The notes: generated from the letters alone by a model not told the origin. A stretch of DNA of 64,000 nt from Saccopteryx bilineata (GCF_036850765.1 NC_089492.1:72604482-72668481), one strand, 5' to 3'. Counted from the stretch's first letter, positions 23,471-35,955 are shown. A program made the numbers and translations.

Positions 23471-23597
23471 CAGGCTGGGGCAAAGGTGGGCTTACAGTTG
23501 TTCATATGAAAAATAATGCAATTAATTAATAATAATATAAGAATAAACTGTGTGTTTTGCATACTCACAACTGTAAGTCTACTTTTGCCCTGCCATG
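23471..23597. mobile_element. Mariner-type MITE (127 bp)
   Basis: The two halves are inverted repeats: GGGGCAAAGGTGGGCTTACA on the left against GGGCAAAAGTAGACTTACA read from the right, both continuing into GTTGT and TATG. The short AT-rich centre, and a TA after the right end (23598-23599), fit a mariner element with TA target duplication; the left TA has decayed to TG. No transposase is encoded. Confidence 0.78.
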
Positions 23598-23599
23598 TA

Positions 23600-24110
23600 T
23601 AACAAGCTTAACTTTCTCTCATCTTTTTAAGATTGGCACTATTTATAACTCTCTGCAGTCTCTACTATTTTTAAATGCCCATTTCCATATTGAGCAAGTA
23701 AAGAAAAGTTGTCATATCTATAATAATTATAATATGCAAAAGTAATAATTGACTCAGAAGTCAGACAACTAGCATTAATTCTGAAAATATCAGAACTGGT
23801 TTAAGGGATAGACCAATATAGAAATTTCTCAGTGTTCTCATAAGGGGAATGAAGAACTTTGTATTTTCTGGAACTCTCTTTGTAGAAATTTCTGTAAATC
23901 ATTGGAAGATGGAATACTTTGGGTGAACTGTGGCCCCCCAAATCCTAGTGGTTCAGGCTAAGCTCCTTTCTCAGTAAATTCTAGTCTTCTGCTAAATGGA
24001 AAAATGCAAATCTGAAGTTTGAAGGTTTCTTCAAGACAATATAATTTTGGCATCAGCAATTTTTTCTTTTCCCTTTCCTTCTTATAGATTCCAACATCTT
24101 CTTCTTAAAA
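23600..24110. other. Low-copy DNA, no gene seen
   Basis: No recognisable feature. Confidence 0.4.
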
Positions 24111-24126
24111 AAAAAATGGCTAACAG

Positions 24127-24302
24127 CCTGACCTGATAACAGCCTGATAACACAGTGAATAAAGTGTCAACCTGGAATGCTGAGGTCGCAAGTTCAAAAC
24201 CCTGCACTTGCCCAGTCAAGGCACATATGTGAGTTGATGCTTCCTGCTCCTCCCCCTTCTCTCTCTCTCTCTCTTTCCTCTCTAAAAAATGAATAAAGAC
24301 TT
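24127..24302 (+). repeat. SINE family C
   Basis: Starts 'cctgacctg', with the tRNA-like phrase 'gaggtcgcaagttcaaaacc', a CT tract and an A-rich tail. Perfect 16-bp duplications AAAAAATGGCTAACAG occur at 24111-24126 and 24303-24318. A short internal repeat, 'cctgacctgataacagcctgataac', has altered the head. Confidence 0.93.
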
Positions 24303-24318
24303 AAAAAATGGCTAACAG

Positions 24319-24708
24319 TAGTTTGACAATATTTGTTTGAAGAGGAATCAGATGACACTCTTTTTGTGAGTGCCCACGTGTCTCAAGCTAGCCCTGATTA
24401 CTGTACACCTGGAGGAGACTTGGCAAGATTTTGCCAATGCTTTAGATAATTAGTTATAATAAATTACACCAAGCAAAGAATGAAAGCCCAAACCAACAAT
24501 AAGAAATCAGCACGAAAGGTTAATGCAATCATTCTTCCCTCCGTACACCACTGTGTCCTTCCCAATCTTCAGTATGGTGTAAGCATTCTTAAAATAAGCC
24601 AGAATTTTGACTCTGCAGGCTGAATCTGTAAAAATTTTGTCATCTTTTTATAATGTATTATATATCTGAAAAACTCCTGTTCAGTTATTGCCAGCTACTT
24701 ATAATACG
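24319..24708. other. Low-copy DNA, no gene seen
   Basis: No recognisable feature before the hAT target site. Confidence 0.4.
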
Positions 24709-24716
24709 TTCTAGAT

Positions 24717-27193
24717 CAGAGGTCAGGAACCTTTTGGCTGAGAGAGCCATGAATGCCACATATTTTAAAATGTAATTCTGTGAGAGTTATACAATGTTTA
24801 ACACTAAATACAAGTAAATGTGTGCATTTTATGTAAGACCAACAATTTTAAAGTACAATAAGTCTCTGAATTTTTTTTAATAACGTTGTTATGCTGTTGC
24901 TAACCAATGATGAATAAAGTACTTCTTACCATTAATGCCACTTCTGGTGCTGCATGGTTTTGCTGATGGCTTTGTAGTCTGGTTGATACGTGGTGAGGTC
25001 AAGCTTTATGTAAGCGTTGACACTTCCATCTGTTAAACGTGATTGTAGGTTGGTCTTAACATTCTTTAGATGTGAGAAAGACTGCTCACATGCATAGCAG
25101 AGCCAAACATTTTCAGTACAGCAATACTCACACGCTGCAGTGTGTGGTAAGTGAAGGAAAGCGCATTCCAAGTTTTGATAATCAGCTGGTCTACGGATTA
25201 AAGTTTTTTCATTTCTCCCCACTTGTGTTTGCTCGCCAACTCTGCTTGCTGTCATGCAAGTCTTTCCAAATATTCATTAAGTGACTTGAACTTATTCACC
25301 CACAAGTCTGAGGCCTTCAGGTCAGCAGCTTGTAGCTCGACATCTCTGACGGAGATACCGGGGATGTAACTCAGGTCAGCCTTGTCCATTGCACACTTGT
25401 GTGGATGGGTGATGAACTTAAAAAGACAAGTGCGCTCCCAATATTCTCCAAAGTGCGCTTTGAATGACTGCAGGAGATTAGATATGAAGCCCGGTAGTTG
25501 CTGGAGATCAAGATGTTGAGCAGGGTCACTTCTGTGCATGCATCTTTAAACTCTCCCAGTTTTTCAAAGTGTAGTAAACAACCTGTTTCAATGTCAGTGA
25601 TGAAGAGTTCCAGCTTGTTTTCAAATGCAAACACTGCTTGTTGAAAGGATAAGACTGTATTTCCAATGCCTTGCATTTTCACATTGAACTGGTTCAGATG
25701 TTCAGTCATGTCCACGAGATAGTAGAACTTCAGGAGCCACTCAGTGTTAGCTAACTCAGGATGCTCCACATTTTTCATTTCAAGAAAAGTCCAGAATTTG
25801 CTCAGACAAGCCATGAAACGGCTGAGCACCTTTCCTCTTGACAACCAGTGCACATTGCTGTGCAGAAGCAGACCAGTATAATTATTCCCAACTTCATCCA
25901 GCAGTGTTTTAAACTGGTGATCATTTAAAACTCAGGCAACAATAATGTTGACCACCCTAATGACCAGCAACATCACTTCACCAAGCTGCTCACCACACAC
26001 CTGAGCACAAAGCGCCTCCTGATGTAGGATGCAGTGAAAACTTAGGATGGGTTTCTTTTCATGTTCATGAAGAAGTGCTACGAATCCTCTGTTTTTCCCC
26101 ACCATGCATGGAGAGCACCATCAGTACACAACAAAATAAGTTTATCCATCAGTAGATTTTTTTTCTTTTGTGAACTCAGTGAAAGACTTAAATAAATCCT
26201 CCCTCTTGTTGTCTCTTTCATAGGCAAAACAGCAAGACTTTCCTCATGTAGTGTGTCACCGACAGCATACCTTGCAATCACGTTGAACTGGGATAAATGG
26301 CTTATGTCTGTTGACTCATCCAAAGCGAGAGAAAAGAATGGTGCTGCATTTATGTCCTTCACTTGTGTTGCCTCAATTTGATTTGCCATAATGATGGTAC
26401 AAACATGAACAGTTCTTGCCGACAGAACAGAGGCATGTCTTTTATTTGTTTGATTATCTTGTCTTTATCCAAAAAGTTGTCAAAAAGTTCTTTGGCAACA
26501 TCAAACATGAATGTTTTGGCATACTCTCCATCTGTGAATGGCTTTCTGTTTCTCACAATTGCTAAAGCACCAGGAAAGCTAGCCAAATTCCAGTCACCTT
26601 GTTGGTTCCAAACACGAAGTTGCTTCTGACTAGCTTGCACTCTGCCCAGTAGCTCTTGACATGCTTTCTTCCTGCTGTCCCCCGCTGGTTATTTCGATGC
26701 AAATGTAGTATGGTATGCGTCAAAGTGCCGCTTTATATTTGACCGTTTCATCGATGCAATTTTATCATTGCATATTAGACATACTGCAGAACTTGCTCTC
26801 TCCACAAAGGCAAATTCCTCTGTCCATTCCTGCTGAAAAGTACGATACTCCTCATCTTTTGTTTTTAGTCATCTTCTTCGTCAAAAGGGTTTCTGCAATT
26901 AGCTAGCTGACTACTCGATTAAAAGGAGGGAAGTTTACTTCCTGACCTTAAAATGACCTGTGTACTCATTATATATTATCCAGTAAAAATTTGGTGTTGT
27001 CCCAGAGGACAGCTGTGATTGGCTCCAGCCACCCGCAACCATGAACATGAGTGGTAGGAAATAAATGGATTGTAATACATAAGAATGTTTTATATTTTTA
27101 ACATTATATTTTTATTAAAGATTTGTCTGTGAGCCAGATGCAGCCATCAAGAGAGCCAAACCTGGCTCGCAATCCATAGTTTTCTGATCCCTG
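24717..27193 (-). mobile_element. hAT DNA transposon, near full length (copy 2, 2,477 bp)
   Basis: Ends CAGAGGTCAGGAACC on the left and, read from the right, CAGGGATCAGAAAAC. The 8-bp flanks are TTCTAGAT (24709-24716) and TTCTAGAC (27194-27201), seven of eight matching. Same family and nearly the same length as 12381-14821, but in opposite orientation and with a different target sequence, so it is an independent insertion and not a segmental duplicate. Confidence 0.92.
24932..26872 (-). pseudogene. hAT transposase, broken (copy 2)
   Basis: The zinc finger region (VCLICN, then H-x4-H in HFDAYH) is near 26700-26800, followed by a frame at 26359-26640. The catalytic region is next ('PFFSLALDESTDISHLSQFN' in 26078-26389), then a 160-codon frame at 25371-25853 that again starts MHWLSRGKVLSRF. 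The C-terminus (24932-25255) still holds the hAT dimerisation signature ACEQSFSHLKNVK and ends at a stop after QHQKWH, so the natural 3' end is preserved. Frameshifts separate the parts. The proposed start at 26872 is by alignment with copy 1 and is also out of frame, so the true start is uncertain. Confidence 0.88.
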
Positions 27194-27201
27194 TTCTAGA
27201 C

Positions 27202-28990
27202 AATGGTGGTGGGGGGTAGTATGTGCAGCCTGTGGGGAATTATATTTATTTTTATGTTATATAGTATAAAGAAGATTAATTTAATTTATATAGTTAAAGT
27301 GTTCAGTAGTTAGAACCCAAGCCCCCAAATAATATTTGGCCTCTTTTTAACAGTCATAATAGCCACTGGGAGGAATGTTGGTGATAAAACACAGAACCGT
27401 GACATTTCCATGGTCTGAAAACAGGTTTTTCCAACTGACACCAGTAATCGAGGTTGTTTAGAGCTTGCCACATGGCGTAGAGGACAATGAAGTGCTGTCA
27501 CAGTAGCAGCACCTACTGGAAGGCTTTCCCTCGAGTTCCCAGTCTCCTGCAATAGTCATACTGGAACTTGGCACCTCTCAGAGGTGTACAGAATCAAATA
27601 GAATCAGAAACAGCTGGAGATTTGAAAATACTGCTTCTAATTAATGGTTCACTTTAGAAATTATCTTTAAATACTTGTAGACTTAGAAAATAATCCACTG
27701 AAAATTTCTTTTACTGTCATTGTTACCAGGGAAGGAGACAGAATCACACAGCAGAGGACGGAAAGCCACCATCACAACACGGGAAGACCTGGCCCAGAAT
27801 CAGAACAGAAACACTCTCCAGAGCCACAGCTGGCCAAAGAGTCTCTCAATTTTCACAAGAATGGCTTAGCAGTTAAAACAGAGCACCGGATCAATCCCAC
27901 AGCTCTCATGTACCTGTTTGTGTTGTGCACTCCAATGGCTTTCTACACTTCTGCTCAAGTTGACATATACTGAGAACATTGTGTGTTACAATTAACCTTT
28001 TCATTAAGGACCTGAATTAAAACAAACGCCTTTACAAAGAATTCAGCTCTTTAAAGCATTCATGTACAATAATTTAAAAAGACATTAAAAATGCTTTTCA
28101 ATATAAATGTAAAGTCAAAAAAAGAATTGAGTTGCAAATAACATATGTGGTAAGGTAGAAACCTAAATGTGCCAAAAAAATAGGAGGTATTATAGTACTG
28201 CTTATTTTGAAGTGATGTTAGGATTAATTTCTTTCACTATATTTTTTAGGATTTAGATGTTAATGCATTATTGAAAACATTTTTTAAAGATTCAATTTCC
28301 TTGAAGAACCAATTTAGATATTAAGTTATTACGAGTGAATGGTACAATCAACTGTCCCCATTCCAGGGATGGGTAGGAAGCCAGATCACCAGGACCATTT
28401 GCAGAATGGTGACAAATATGAAATATATTTCATTTTGGGTGTACACCATCCTCAATTTAAAAACTACAAGAACAACAACAAGTTTTGTTGTCCATAAGTA
28501 TAATGTATTTTTGTTCTCATTGTTACAAAAACGTTTGATGCTGATTGTGATTGCTCGCTCAATTATAGAATTCCTTTTAGCCTTTTCTCCTCCGCCCTGC
28601 TTCCTCTGTTCCCGCTTTCCCTTCGCAAGGGCATGGAAATATGTATGTGCCAAAGAGACGATAATCTACTTAAGTCAGACATTGTGCTTATAAAAAACAA
28701 GGTGTTATATTGACTCAAGGGGAACTGCCACAAGTAAAAAGCATTAACTCTACATAACTAGATGATATAATTGGTTGATTGATGGAAAAAAAAAAAAACT
28801 TCTTAAAATAGAATTGCTTATAAGACTATCTGAACTCTTATATAACATTAAGCTATTTCTAGTACTTTTTAGAAATTTACCTTACTCTATTCCAACCGAA
28901 CTTCATTAAATTAATTGAAACAATTTTTAGAAGAAAAATATACTGATCACAGTAAGTCTTCAGTCTGTACATTTCTTCACCTCTTTCTTG
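27202..28990. other. Low-copy DNA, no gene seen
   Basis: Only short unrecognised open frames. No repeat with definable ends. Confidence 0.4.
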
Positions 28991-28994
28991 TCTT

Positions 28995-29037
28995 GCACAT
29001 GTGCACATGTGCGCACGCACACACACACATACACACA
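28995..29037. repeat. Alternating purine-pyrimidine tract (CA-rich)
   Basis: 'cacatgtgcacatgtgcgcacgc' type sequence runs into (CA)n, a candidate left-handed DNA tract. Confidence 0.85.
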
Positions 29038-30041
29038 GTCACATGTACCTACAATGAAATTTCTTCCATCCACTTGTCCATATTTATACCCCATTCGGTG
29101 TAAACTCATCACTTAAAAAAATCTTTCCACATCTCTAAAATCCTATTCAGCTCAATCTTGTTCTTTTCTAAATCTACCTTTAACCAATTCCTTGCAACCA
29201 TTTTTCCTTCTACCTTGGATTCCTTAGCAGATGCTTTCAAAGTCCATCTCTCTTGACTCCTCTGAAATGATGTCATTGCTTCTCCAATGATACCTTGTTC
29301 TCTCTTAGTGCTGGTTTGCAGTTCTCTGACTCGATCCTTCCCCTCTAGTACTGCAGCCTTTGCTTCTTCAGCACACCTGACCCTCAGTGTCAGGAATAGA
29401 GCATGCTCCACCCCCACGCCAACCCCCATGACTTCGGCTGCCCCACATCACAACTCAAGTCTGTTGACGTCTATGCCACCTGTACCACATGTCCTCAGAG
29501 CCATTTCCTCTTCATCTCTGTACATTGTGCCAGTCATTGTGTACAATGTTATTTAAATGAGTTTATTCTAAATTTGAGAACGAGACTTGTTTCATTTCCT
29601 CTTTCCCCTTTCATTAACCATAATATCTATGTAGTGCTTCTGTTGTTAACGTTAATATTTTTCCCCATGTTCCAAATCCTTATATTCTAGGGAATTTTTT
29701 CCCGGTGATTTTTTATGATATATTTATATATGTTAGTGCCTCTATTATTAATGTTTATTTTACATTTTCCATAATCTCTACATTCCAGTGAGTGTTCTCA
29801 GCTACTTCAATCATCCATCAGCACATATATAACTGAAACCTTGTTATCATTCAGAAGGGATCCTCCCCAACATTTTTCACTTGGTACCTTCCCCACACAG
29901 TCATTCTATATAAACATTCTCATTCCTCTTTCAAGCATTGATTTCTTTGTTCCAATAAAAAAGTTCATTAATTTATAAGTCAATTCTCATCTTTATCATT
30001 TAGTTATTAATTCTTGCATTCCCTTTAAAAGTAATATGTAG
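29038..30041. other. Low-copy DNA with one unexplained minus-strand open frame
   Basis: A 106-codon minus-strand frame at 29109-29429 has a hydrophilic, charged composition (EEAKAAVLEGKDRVRELQ and ending ILEMWKDFFK) that looks helix-forming. I do not recognise a family, and there is no splice or poly-A context to call a gene or retropseudogene. Confidence 0.35.
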
Positions 30042-30376
30042 GCTCTGGCCAGTGGCTCAGTAGGTAGAGTGTTGGCTCAGCATATAGATGTTCCAGGTTT
30101 GATTCCTAGTTAGGGCACAATGAAGAAGCGACCATCTGCTCCACCCCTCACTCCCCCTTCCTTTCCTTTTTCTTTCTCACAGCCAGTGGCTTGATTGGTT
30201 TGAGCATGGCCCCGGACACTGAAAATGGCTTGTTTGGTCCAAGTGCATTGGCCTCAAGCACCAAAAATAGCTTTTTACTCAAGCATTGGCTCAGACAGGG
30301 TTGTTTGGTAGATCCTGGTTGGGGCCCATGCGGCAGTTTGCCTCACTTATTTCCCATTCTCTCACCTAAAAAAAAT
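30042..30376 (+). repeat. SINE, older family A relative
   Basis: The tRNA-like head 'ggctctggccagtggctcag' and B box 'ggtttgattcc' are followed by a shortened body and an A-rich tail. Flanks AAAAGTAATATG and AAAAGTAGTATG are near-identical target duplications. It lacks the CTCF-like block. Confidence 0.85.
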
Positions 30377-30639
30377 AAAAGTAGTATGCATTAATAGAGT
30401 AAAATTTATTCATTTTAATTACATTGTCTCTTGCTGTCACCTTTTATTTTTACAATAGTTGCACTTCTCTTGTAGGGCAGTATTTATGCTTCAGGTTGGA
30501 TATTTTCTATTGACTTGTTTCTAACTTGCTGACTTTTTGCTCTGTCATCTCTGTTCCTCTTTCAGATTCATACAGTGAATTTTGAAACGTTCTTTGTTAT
30601 ATTTTGCTTTTTTAAAATTTCTATTTGATTATTTTAATA

Positions 30640-31050
30640 GCTTTCTTGGGCTGCTGTAACTAATTCCCACAAACTGGGTGACTCAACAGCAATTTATTCT
30701 TACCCAATTCTGGAGGCTGAAGTCCGACAGGCGGAAGGTGTTGGCAGGACCACACTCCTTTGGAAGGCTCTGGGAGAGAAGCCTTCTTTGCCTTTTCTAG
30801 TGATCGCTGGCACTCCTTAGCATCCTTTACTTTGCCTCTGTCTGCCTTTGACCTTCTTCCTTCTGTCTCTTTTGTGTCTGAGTCTTTTCTGACCAAGACA
30901 CTAGTTATTGGAGCTAGCGCCTACCCTGATCCAGTATGGCCTCATCTTGACTAATTGCATCTGTGGAAGTCCTATTTCCAGATGAGCTCACATTCACAGG
31001 CACTGGAGGTTAGGACATCAATATACTTCATGGGGGACACAATTTAAACA
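30640..31050 (-). repeat. MLT1-type LTR (ERVL-MaLR)
   Basis: The plus strand reads 'gggctgctgtaac', 'caatttattcttac', 'ttctggaggctgaagtcc', 'ctagttattgga', 'ttaggacatcaatat' and 'gggggacacaattt', the complement of the MLT1 LTR from end to start. It is old and has no retroviral genes. Confidence 0.75.
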
Positions 31051-31074
31051 TTTTTAAGTTTCTTTGCTCTTTAA

Positions 31075-31252
31075 AAAAGATTTTGTTTATTTTTAGAGAG
31101 ATAAGGAGAGAGAGAAAGAGAGAGAGAATTGAGGAGGAGCAGGAAGCATCAACTCTCATATGTGCCTTGACCAGGCAGGCCCGGGGTTTCTAACCAGCAA
31201 CCTCAGTTGTTCCAGGTAGACACTTTATCCAGTGCAGCACCACAGGTCAGAC
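31075..31252 (-). repeat. SINE family C
   Basis: On the minus strand the head is 'ctgacctgtggtgctgc', with a GA-rich tract and a B-box-like 'ggttagaaacc'. Similar 'aaacattttt' sequence flanks it. Confidence 0.8.
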
Positions 31253-31960
31253 TCAAACATTTTTATATTTTCTCTTGTTAGCTAAACATTTATTTTCTTT
31301 GATTACAGAGTTATTTTTCTTTACTTTGTTGAGCATAGCTCTAATAGCTGCTTTTAAATCCATGTCTCACATCAACATCTGTATCCTCTCACAGGTGTCA
31401 ATGTTAATCACAGCTCTGAGTTCTTTGTTGAGTAATTTTGGATTGTATTCTGGGTACTTTAAATGCTGAGGTAGTGGAGTCTCTGGATTTGGTTTGCTTT
31501 CTCCAAACAATGTGATACTTTTGATCCAACACCAAATTAAGGTGGTCAGGCCCAAATCCGACTCTTTCCCACCTGCTACAGGCAGCTGAGTTGGAGGGTT
31601 TCCTTACGTGGGCTGGTCACAGACTGTTTCTTGCATGTTGGGTCCAGTGTCCGGGAAGATGACTGATTTTCTAGGTAAACTCGACCTTCCCTTTCCTGCA
31701 TCTCTTTTGTGCAGACTTTTCCCTCACTCTCTGGCTTTTCTGGTTGTCCCAGCTTGCATTATCCTCGGCCAGAAAGATAGCCAGTTCTCTGGAGGACCTT
31801 GAGCAAACCCACACCACACCACACTGCACCGCAAGCTCAGCTGCCATGGGCCAAAGTCTCAGAGACAGAGCTCTCACCCCTGAGGGTTTATATGTCCGGT
31901 TTCCTGCTCTCATCTAAAGTAGGCTGCTTGTTTACCCTTCAAACACCTAAGGCAACTGTT

Positions 31961-34900
31961 TTAGGGTGTTCTGCCCAGAGTTTATAACAATAAATACCTG
32001 TGGGGGGTGGTCAGTCTTTTGAACACTTATTCTACCATGTCAAAAGTGAAACTTATAACAACTCTTAGCTATATCTTTGTAGCCTTGATCTCAAAGTCCT
32101 GTTCATATCTCTTGGTCTTATCTTTCTTTAGTGCATTCTGGGTAAATGTATTAAATCTATCTTCTAATTAATTAATTATTTATTCTGGTTGTAAGTTATT
32201 CTTTTCTTCCACCCATTTTCTATTTATGTCAACTAATTGAGAATAAAAAAGAAATTGATGAAAAACAATAACTAAGGACATTAATAAAAATAATCATCCT
32301 TTTAAGGAGAGTAATTATGGATTCACCTACATTTGGTCTTATTTCATTCATTATATCCCATTTGGGAAATAAGCTTTTTTTTTTTCTTTTTTTCCTGAGA
32401 GAATTTCCTTTTACTTTTCCTGTACTCTAGCTTTATTTCCTATATCCATATCCATGTCCAAAACAATACATGATAGCATAGTTTATCTTTGTAAATTGCT
32501 TTCAAAAATCACTATCATTCTACTAATTATATTGTCTTGCAAAATCTGCATTGGTTATAGTCACATTTGCCACAGATAGAACTCCATTTCCTGAATCCTT
32601 GACCGAACACCAGTGTCAGCCAAAGTCATCTGCATCTGCCTATATAAATCACTTCAGAAATTAGGGTCTGCATTTCTCACAGAACAGGATTTATTTTTGA
32701 ATCCAGACAAAATAAATCACATAGGAGAGTCCTGAAGTTAGGATTTCAGCCTAATTTTTACAAAGTTCCTTCAATTAATATAGCTTAAAGCTCCAAATTC
32801 ATCACCAAAATATTGTGAAGTTATGTAGCCCTCAATAGTCTCATTTTTTTTTCTTCCTGCTGCCTCATCCAAATGTACTATTCACTGAGCTTTTCCCTAC
32901 TGTTCTTTTCAGACTTTGTGCTTTTGTGGGTGGCTCAACTGCTCTTAGGGCTTTTGGGTCCCTGTACAGAACCCTGCAGAAGGTAAACAAGTGTTTTTGA
33001 TATTTTGATGTCAAAGAGGATAAGTCTAGAGTCAATAACATACTATCACCATTGCAAATGCAACCCCATTTATTCATTCTGATACTGTTAATTAATTCAT
33101 TACACATCCATTGAGTGCCTAATGAGTCAAAGATTTGATGGTGACAAATACTCTGTTTTCTGCTCTTAATCAGACAGTCCCTTATGACGACAAATACTGA
33201 TACATTAGAGGCAGGTGCTGTGGACCATGTGTGTCCACTGGAAGAGCATCTTCCCTGACCGACGACCGGGAAATGTCTGGTGCAAACCTGTATCAGATGG
33301 GGACTGTCTGGGATTCTTGTTCATTTTACTGAAGTTACTGCTCCTATAGCTGCTCCAATTCTTTGCTTCCTTATGGGCTAGAAATTATATAAACCGTTTT
33401 CTCCATATGCTTGAAATGGAGGAGGGTGATTGTTTTCTATATAAATTTTTAAACTTGTCCAAACCTTGTAAAGTAATGTAAAAGGTGAAAACTGGAAATG
33501 TCACATGTCACAGTGGATCGGGGTAATGAGATGTCTGACAAAGAGCCACAGACACACACACGCACACACAGTCAGAAAGGCACTTCTTTGTTCATATTCA
33601 TGTTTTCGATAATTTCATGTTTATAATATCACATAAGCAAAGAAAACTCAGTAGAATCGTGGGTCAACTCAAGGTAAGCCATTCTTCTATAAAAGCGTTG
33701 TTCAGAAATAACCTGATTAAGTCTTATAACCACATTTCTAAGGGCTACCGTTCTGTTATTATGTGTAAAATATAGGCACACTTCCCAGGAAGGTAAAAAT
33801 GAGGAAAACTGGTATGATATCTATGGGAGAAGCTAACAATTTTCCAAAGTTATATATTTTGCATTATTGTCTGAAGACTTATATGCCTTCATGACTTGGA
33901 ACTGCTTTTTTTCCACCCACCCTGGCAGAGCTGCAGATTTCATTTGATCAGTTATGAGAAATATGAAGCCAGGGAATTTAATAATTGTTTCACTAGGTAA
34001 GGGATGAAGTAAATTCCATCGCCTTTTGTTTGATTACAATCTTCCCTGCTGGTTTAATTAAAAACATCCATGTGAGGAAGAAGAAACACAAGAGAGAATC
34101 TAATTGTTTTATTTTATCAGATGTACAGGAAGAACAATGAACTCGAAAGGCTTCTAGTTGTAAAACTTAAATGTTTCATGTAAATCTAAAATGCAGACAC
34201 AGGTCAGCTGTAGACAAATGTCAGTAGACTAGATTCAAAATGCACTGCCGGCAGAAAAGATGACATTTATCAGTCATCCATACATCAGTAACTAAAACAA
34301 TTTTAGGGTTGTCTAGACAGGCAGCTATTATTTCTTAAATTTAAATCTTTAGCAGAAGGACCACAGCAGGCATCGTATCTATGTTTAGTTTCAAAAATGA
34401 GAAGGCGGCCTAGGAAAAGTTTTCAAAAACATTAATAAGGATATATAGAAAAGAGGTTCATTGCTGTTATTAAAAATTGGAAGCGTATGTATGACTAAAT
34501 TATCATTCTCAGTTATGGTGACACAGGCAAGAAAAATTATTCTAAATACTGATATGCATAATTCAATTTTTTTTTAATCTTCAAACAATTTGCCAATCAT
34601 GATGTTTTAAAAGGGGAATATTAACAAATATGTTTACAAGTTTTTATGTTTTTAAAAGAGTGTTGCTAAATTATAAATTGTTTTTAAGGCCAATTTTGAA
34701 AATGACAGAATTAGGTAGCAAGAAATTAAATGTGCTAACATGAAAATGTCATTGAAAACCTTTTCTAAATATGAGGCCAGTAAAAGAGTATAAGAAATAA
34801 TAAAAACTAAACAAGATGTCTATAGTAGAGTTATTAATTAATGTCAACCTTCCAAGAGAATATAAAATTGGATGAAAAATTTTATTTAAATTGTACTTGA

Positions 34901-35925
34901 AACTATCAATTTAAATTTCATTTAGAAAAAAAATCTGATCTGTTATATAACAATTAATATATCACAAAATTTCTACATGGAATAATTGAGAAAATGTCAT
35001 TTTTCAGAAGTCTGAGAAATTAAAAACAAAAGAGAAATATAAGGAAACAATAAAAGCACAAGCAAAATAAATCTCAGCAAAATTAAAATTTTATTTCAAT
35101 TTTACCCTCCTTTTTTGAAATTTTATTTTTCTGCCGGTTTTTTTCTTTTTCTTGCAACTAGAATTATTAGTGCTATAATTTTCTTATTATTGAATATGTT
35201 TTTGTTAGTATTAAAATACCTTTCTAGATATGTAGATATTTATCTATAAATTAAAACTTTTCATCCCTGTCTACCATTGAGATGCTATAAGTTCTACTAT
35301 TTCCCATTGTTTAATTTAAAAAAGTGTTTTTTTCCTATTTATAAAACAAATTTATAATTTTTAGTCACTCTTAGTGTGAGTCTAACACAAAGCTATCAAT
35401 GATCTTGAATTACTAGAAAGAATTTATTTTAATGTAATCTTTGTGTTGTGAAATCCTGGTATTTTAATGCCATATATTCTTTGCTTTCTAAAAGTGCATT
35501 TTACCCCACATCCCACACTCCAGGCCCACATCTTTGTGATGAACATTATTGTGCTAAATATATTACATGGTGCAGATCACCTCAGTCCACTGCTTCTAAA
35601 TCTTACAGCTGTAAATCAAAGCTTTTAAATATTTATAACATCCCCTTAAACACTTAAGGGAGAAAGCCAAAATAAAATTTGTCATTTGTTCTTAGAGTAA
35701 AAAAGCTTGTGCTGATTAAAAAGATACTACTGTTCTCTTTAAGAAATCAGATTACCCGAGTGTCTAGCTTTCCATCTTTAGCATCAAAATAATTGCCAAC
35801 AGGCAAGTACTTAATACAATTCAAGGGTCTCTTCATATCATTTATTACTTTTTTATCTAGAATTCTCTTTGGCTTTCAATGATAAACATCAAGCTTGATA
35901 TTTCATTTTGTTTTATTTTTCTTTA
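31961..35925. other. Low-copy AT-rich DNA, no gene seen
   Basis: A diverged L2-like patch lies at 33069-33190 and a CA microsatellite at 33553-33571. The rest is unannotated. The part around 33880-34150 is free of recognisable repeats and could be a conserved non-coding element, but that cannot be tested here. Confidence 0.4.
33069..33190 (-). repeat. L2-like 3' end fragment
   Basis: 'ttcattacacatccattgag' then 'tgcctaatgag' resembles the reverse of the L2 tail (aataaat...tgaatgaatga). Confidence 0.45.
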
Positions 35926-35927
35926 TT

Positions 35928-35955
35928 TATTTTATAGAGAAAAGAAGGGGAAGAC

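Larger units (their letters stand above)
30400..31960 (-). repeat. Ancient L1M-type fragment (host of two insertions)
   Basis: Plus-strand phrases such as 'tttctatttgattattttaat' and 'gagtaattttggattgtattctggg' resemble the complement of old mammalian L1 ORF2 end and 3' UTR. An MLT1 LTR and a SINE C interrupt it. The extent to the right is uncertain. Confidence 0.5.

Noticed and set aside
24717..27193. A domesticated host gene derived from the hAT transposase
   Set aside because: Several frameshifts and stops, intact transposon ends and target duplication; it behaves as a dead transposon.
12381..27193. Segmental duplication explaining the two hAT copies
   Set aside because: Homology stops exactly at the element ends and the target sequences differ.
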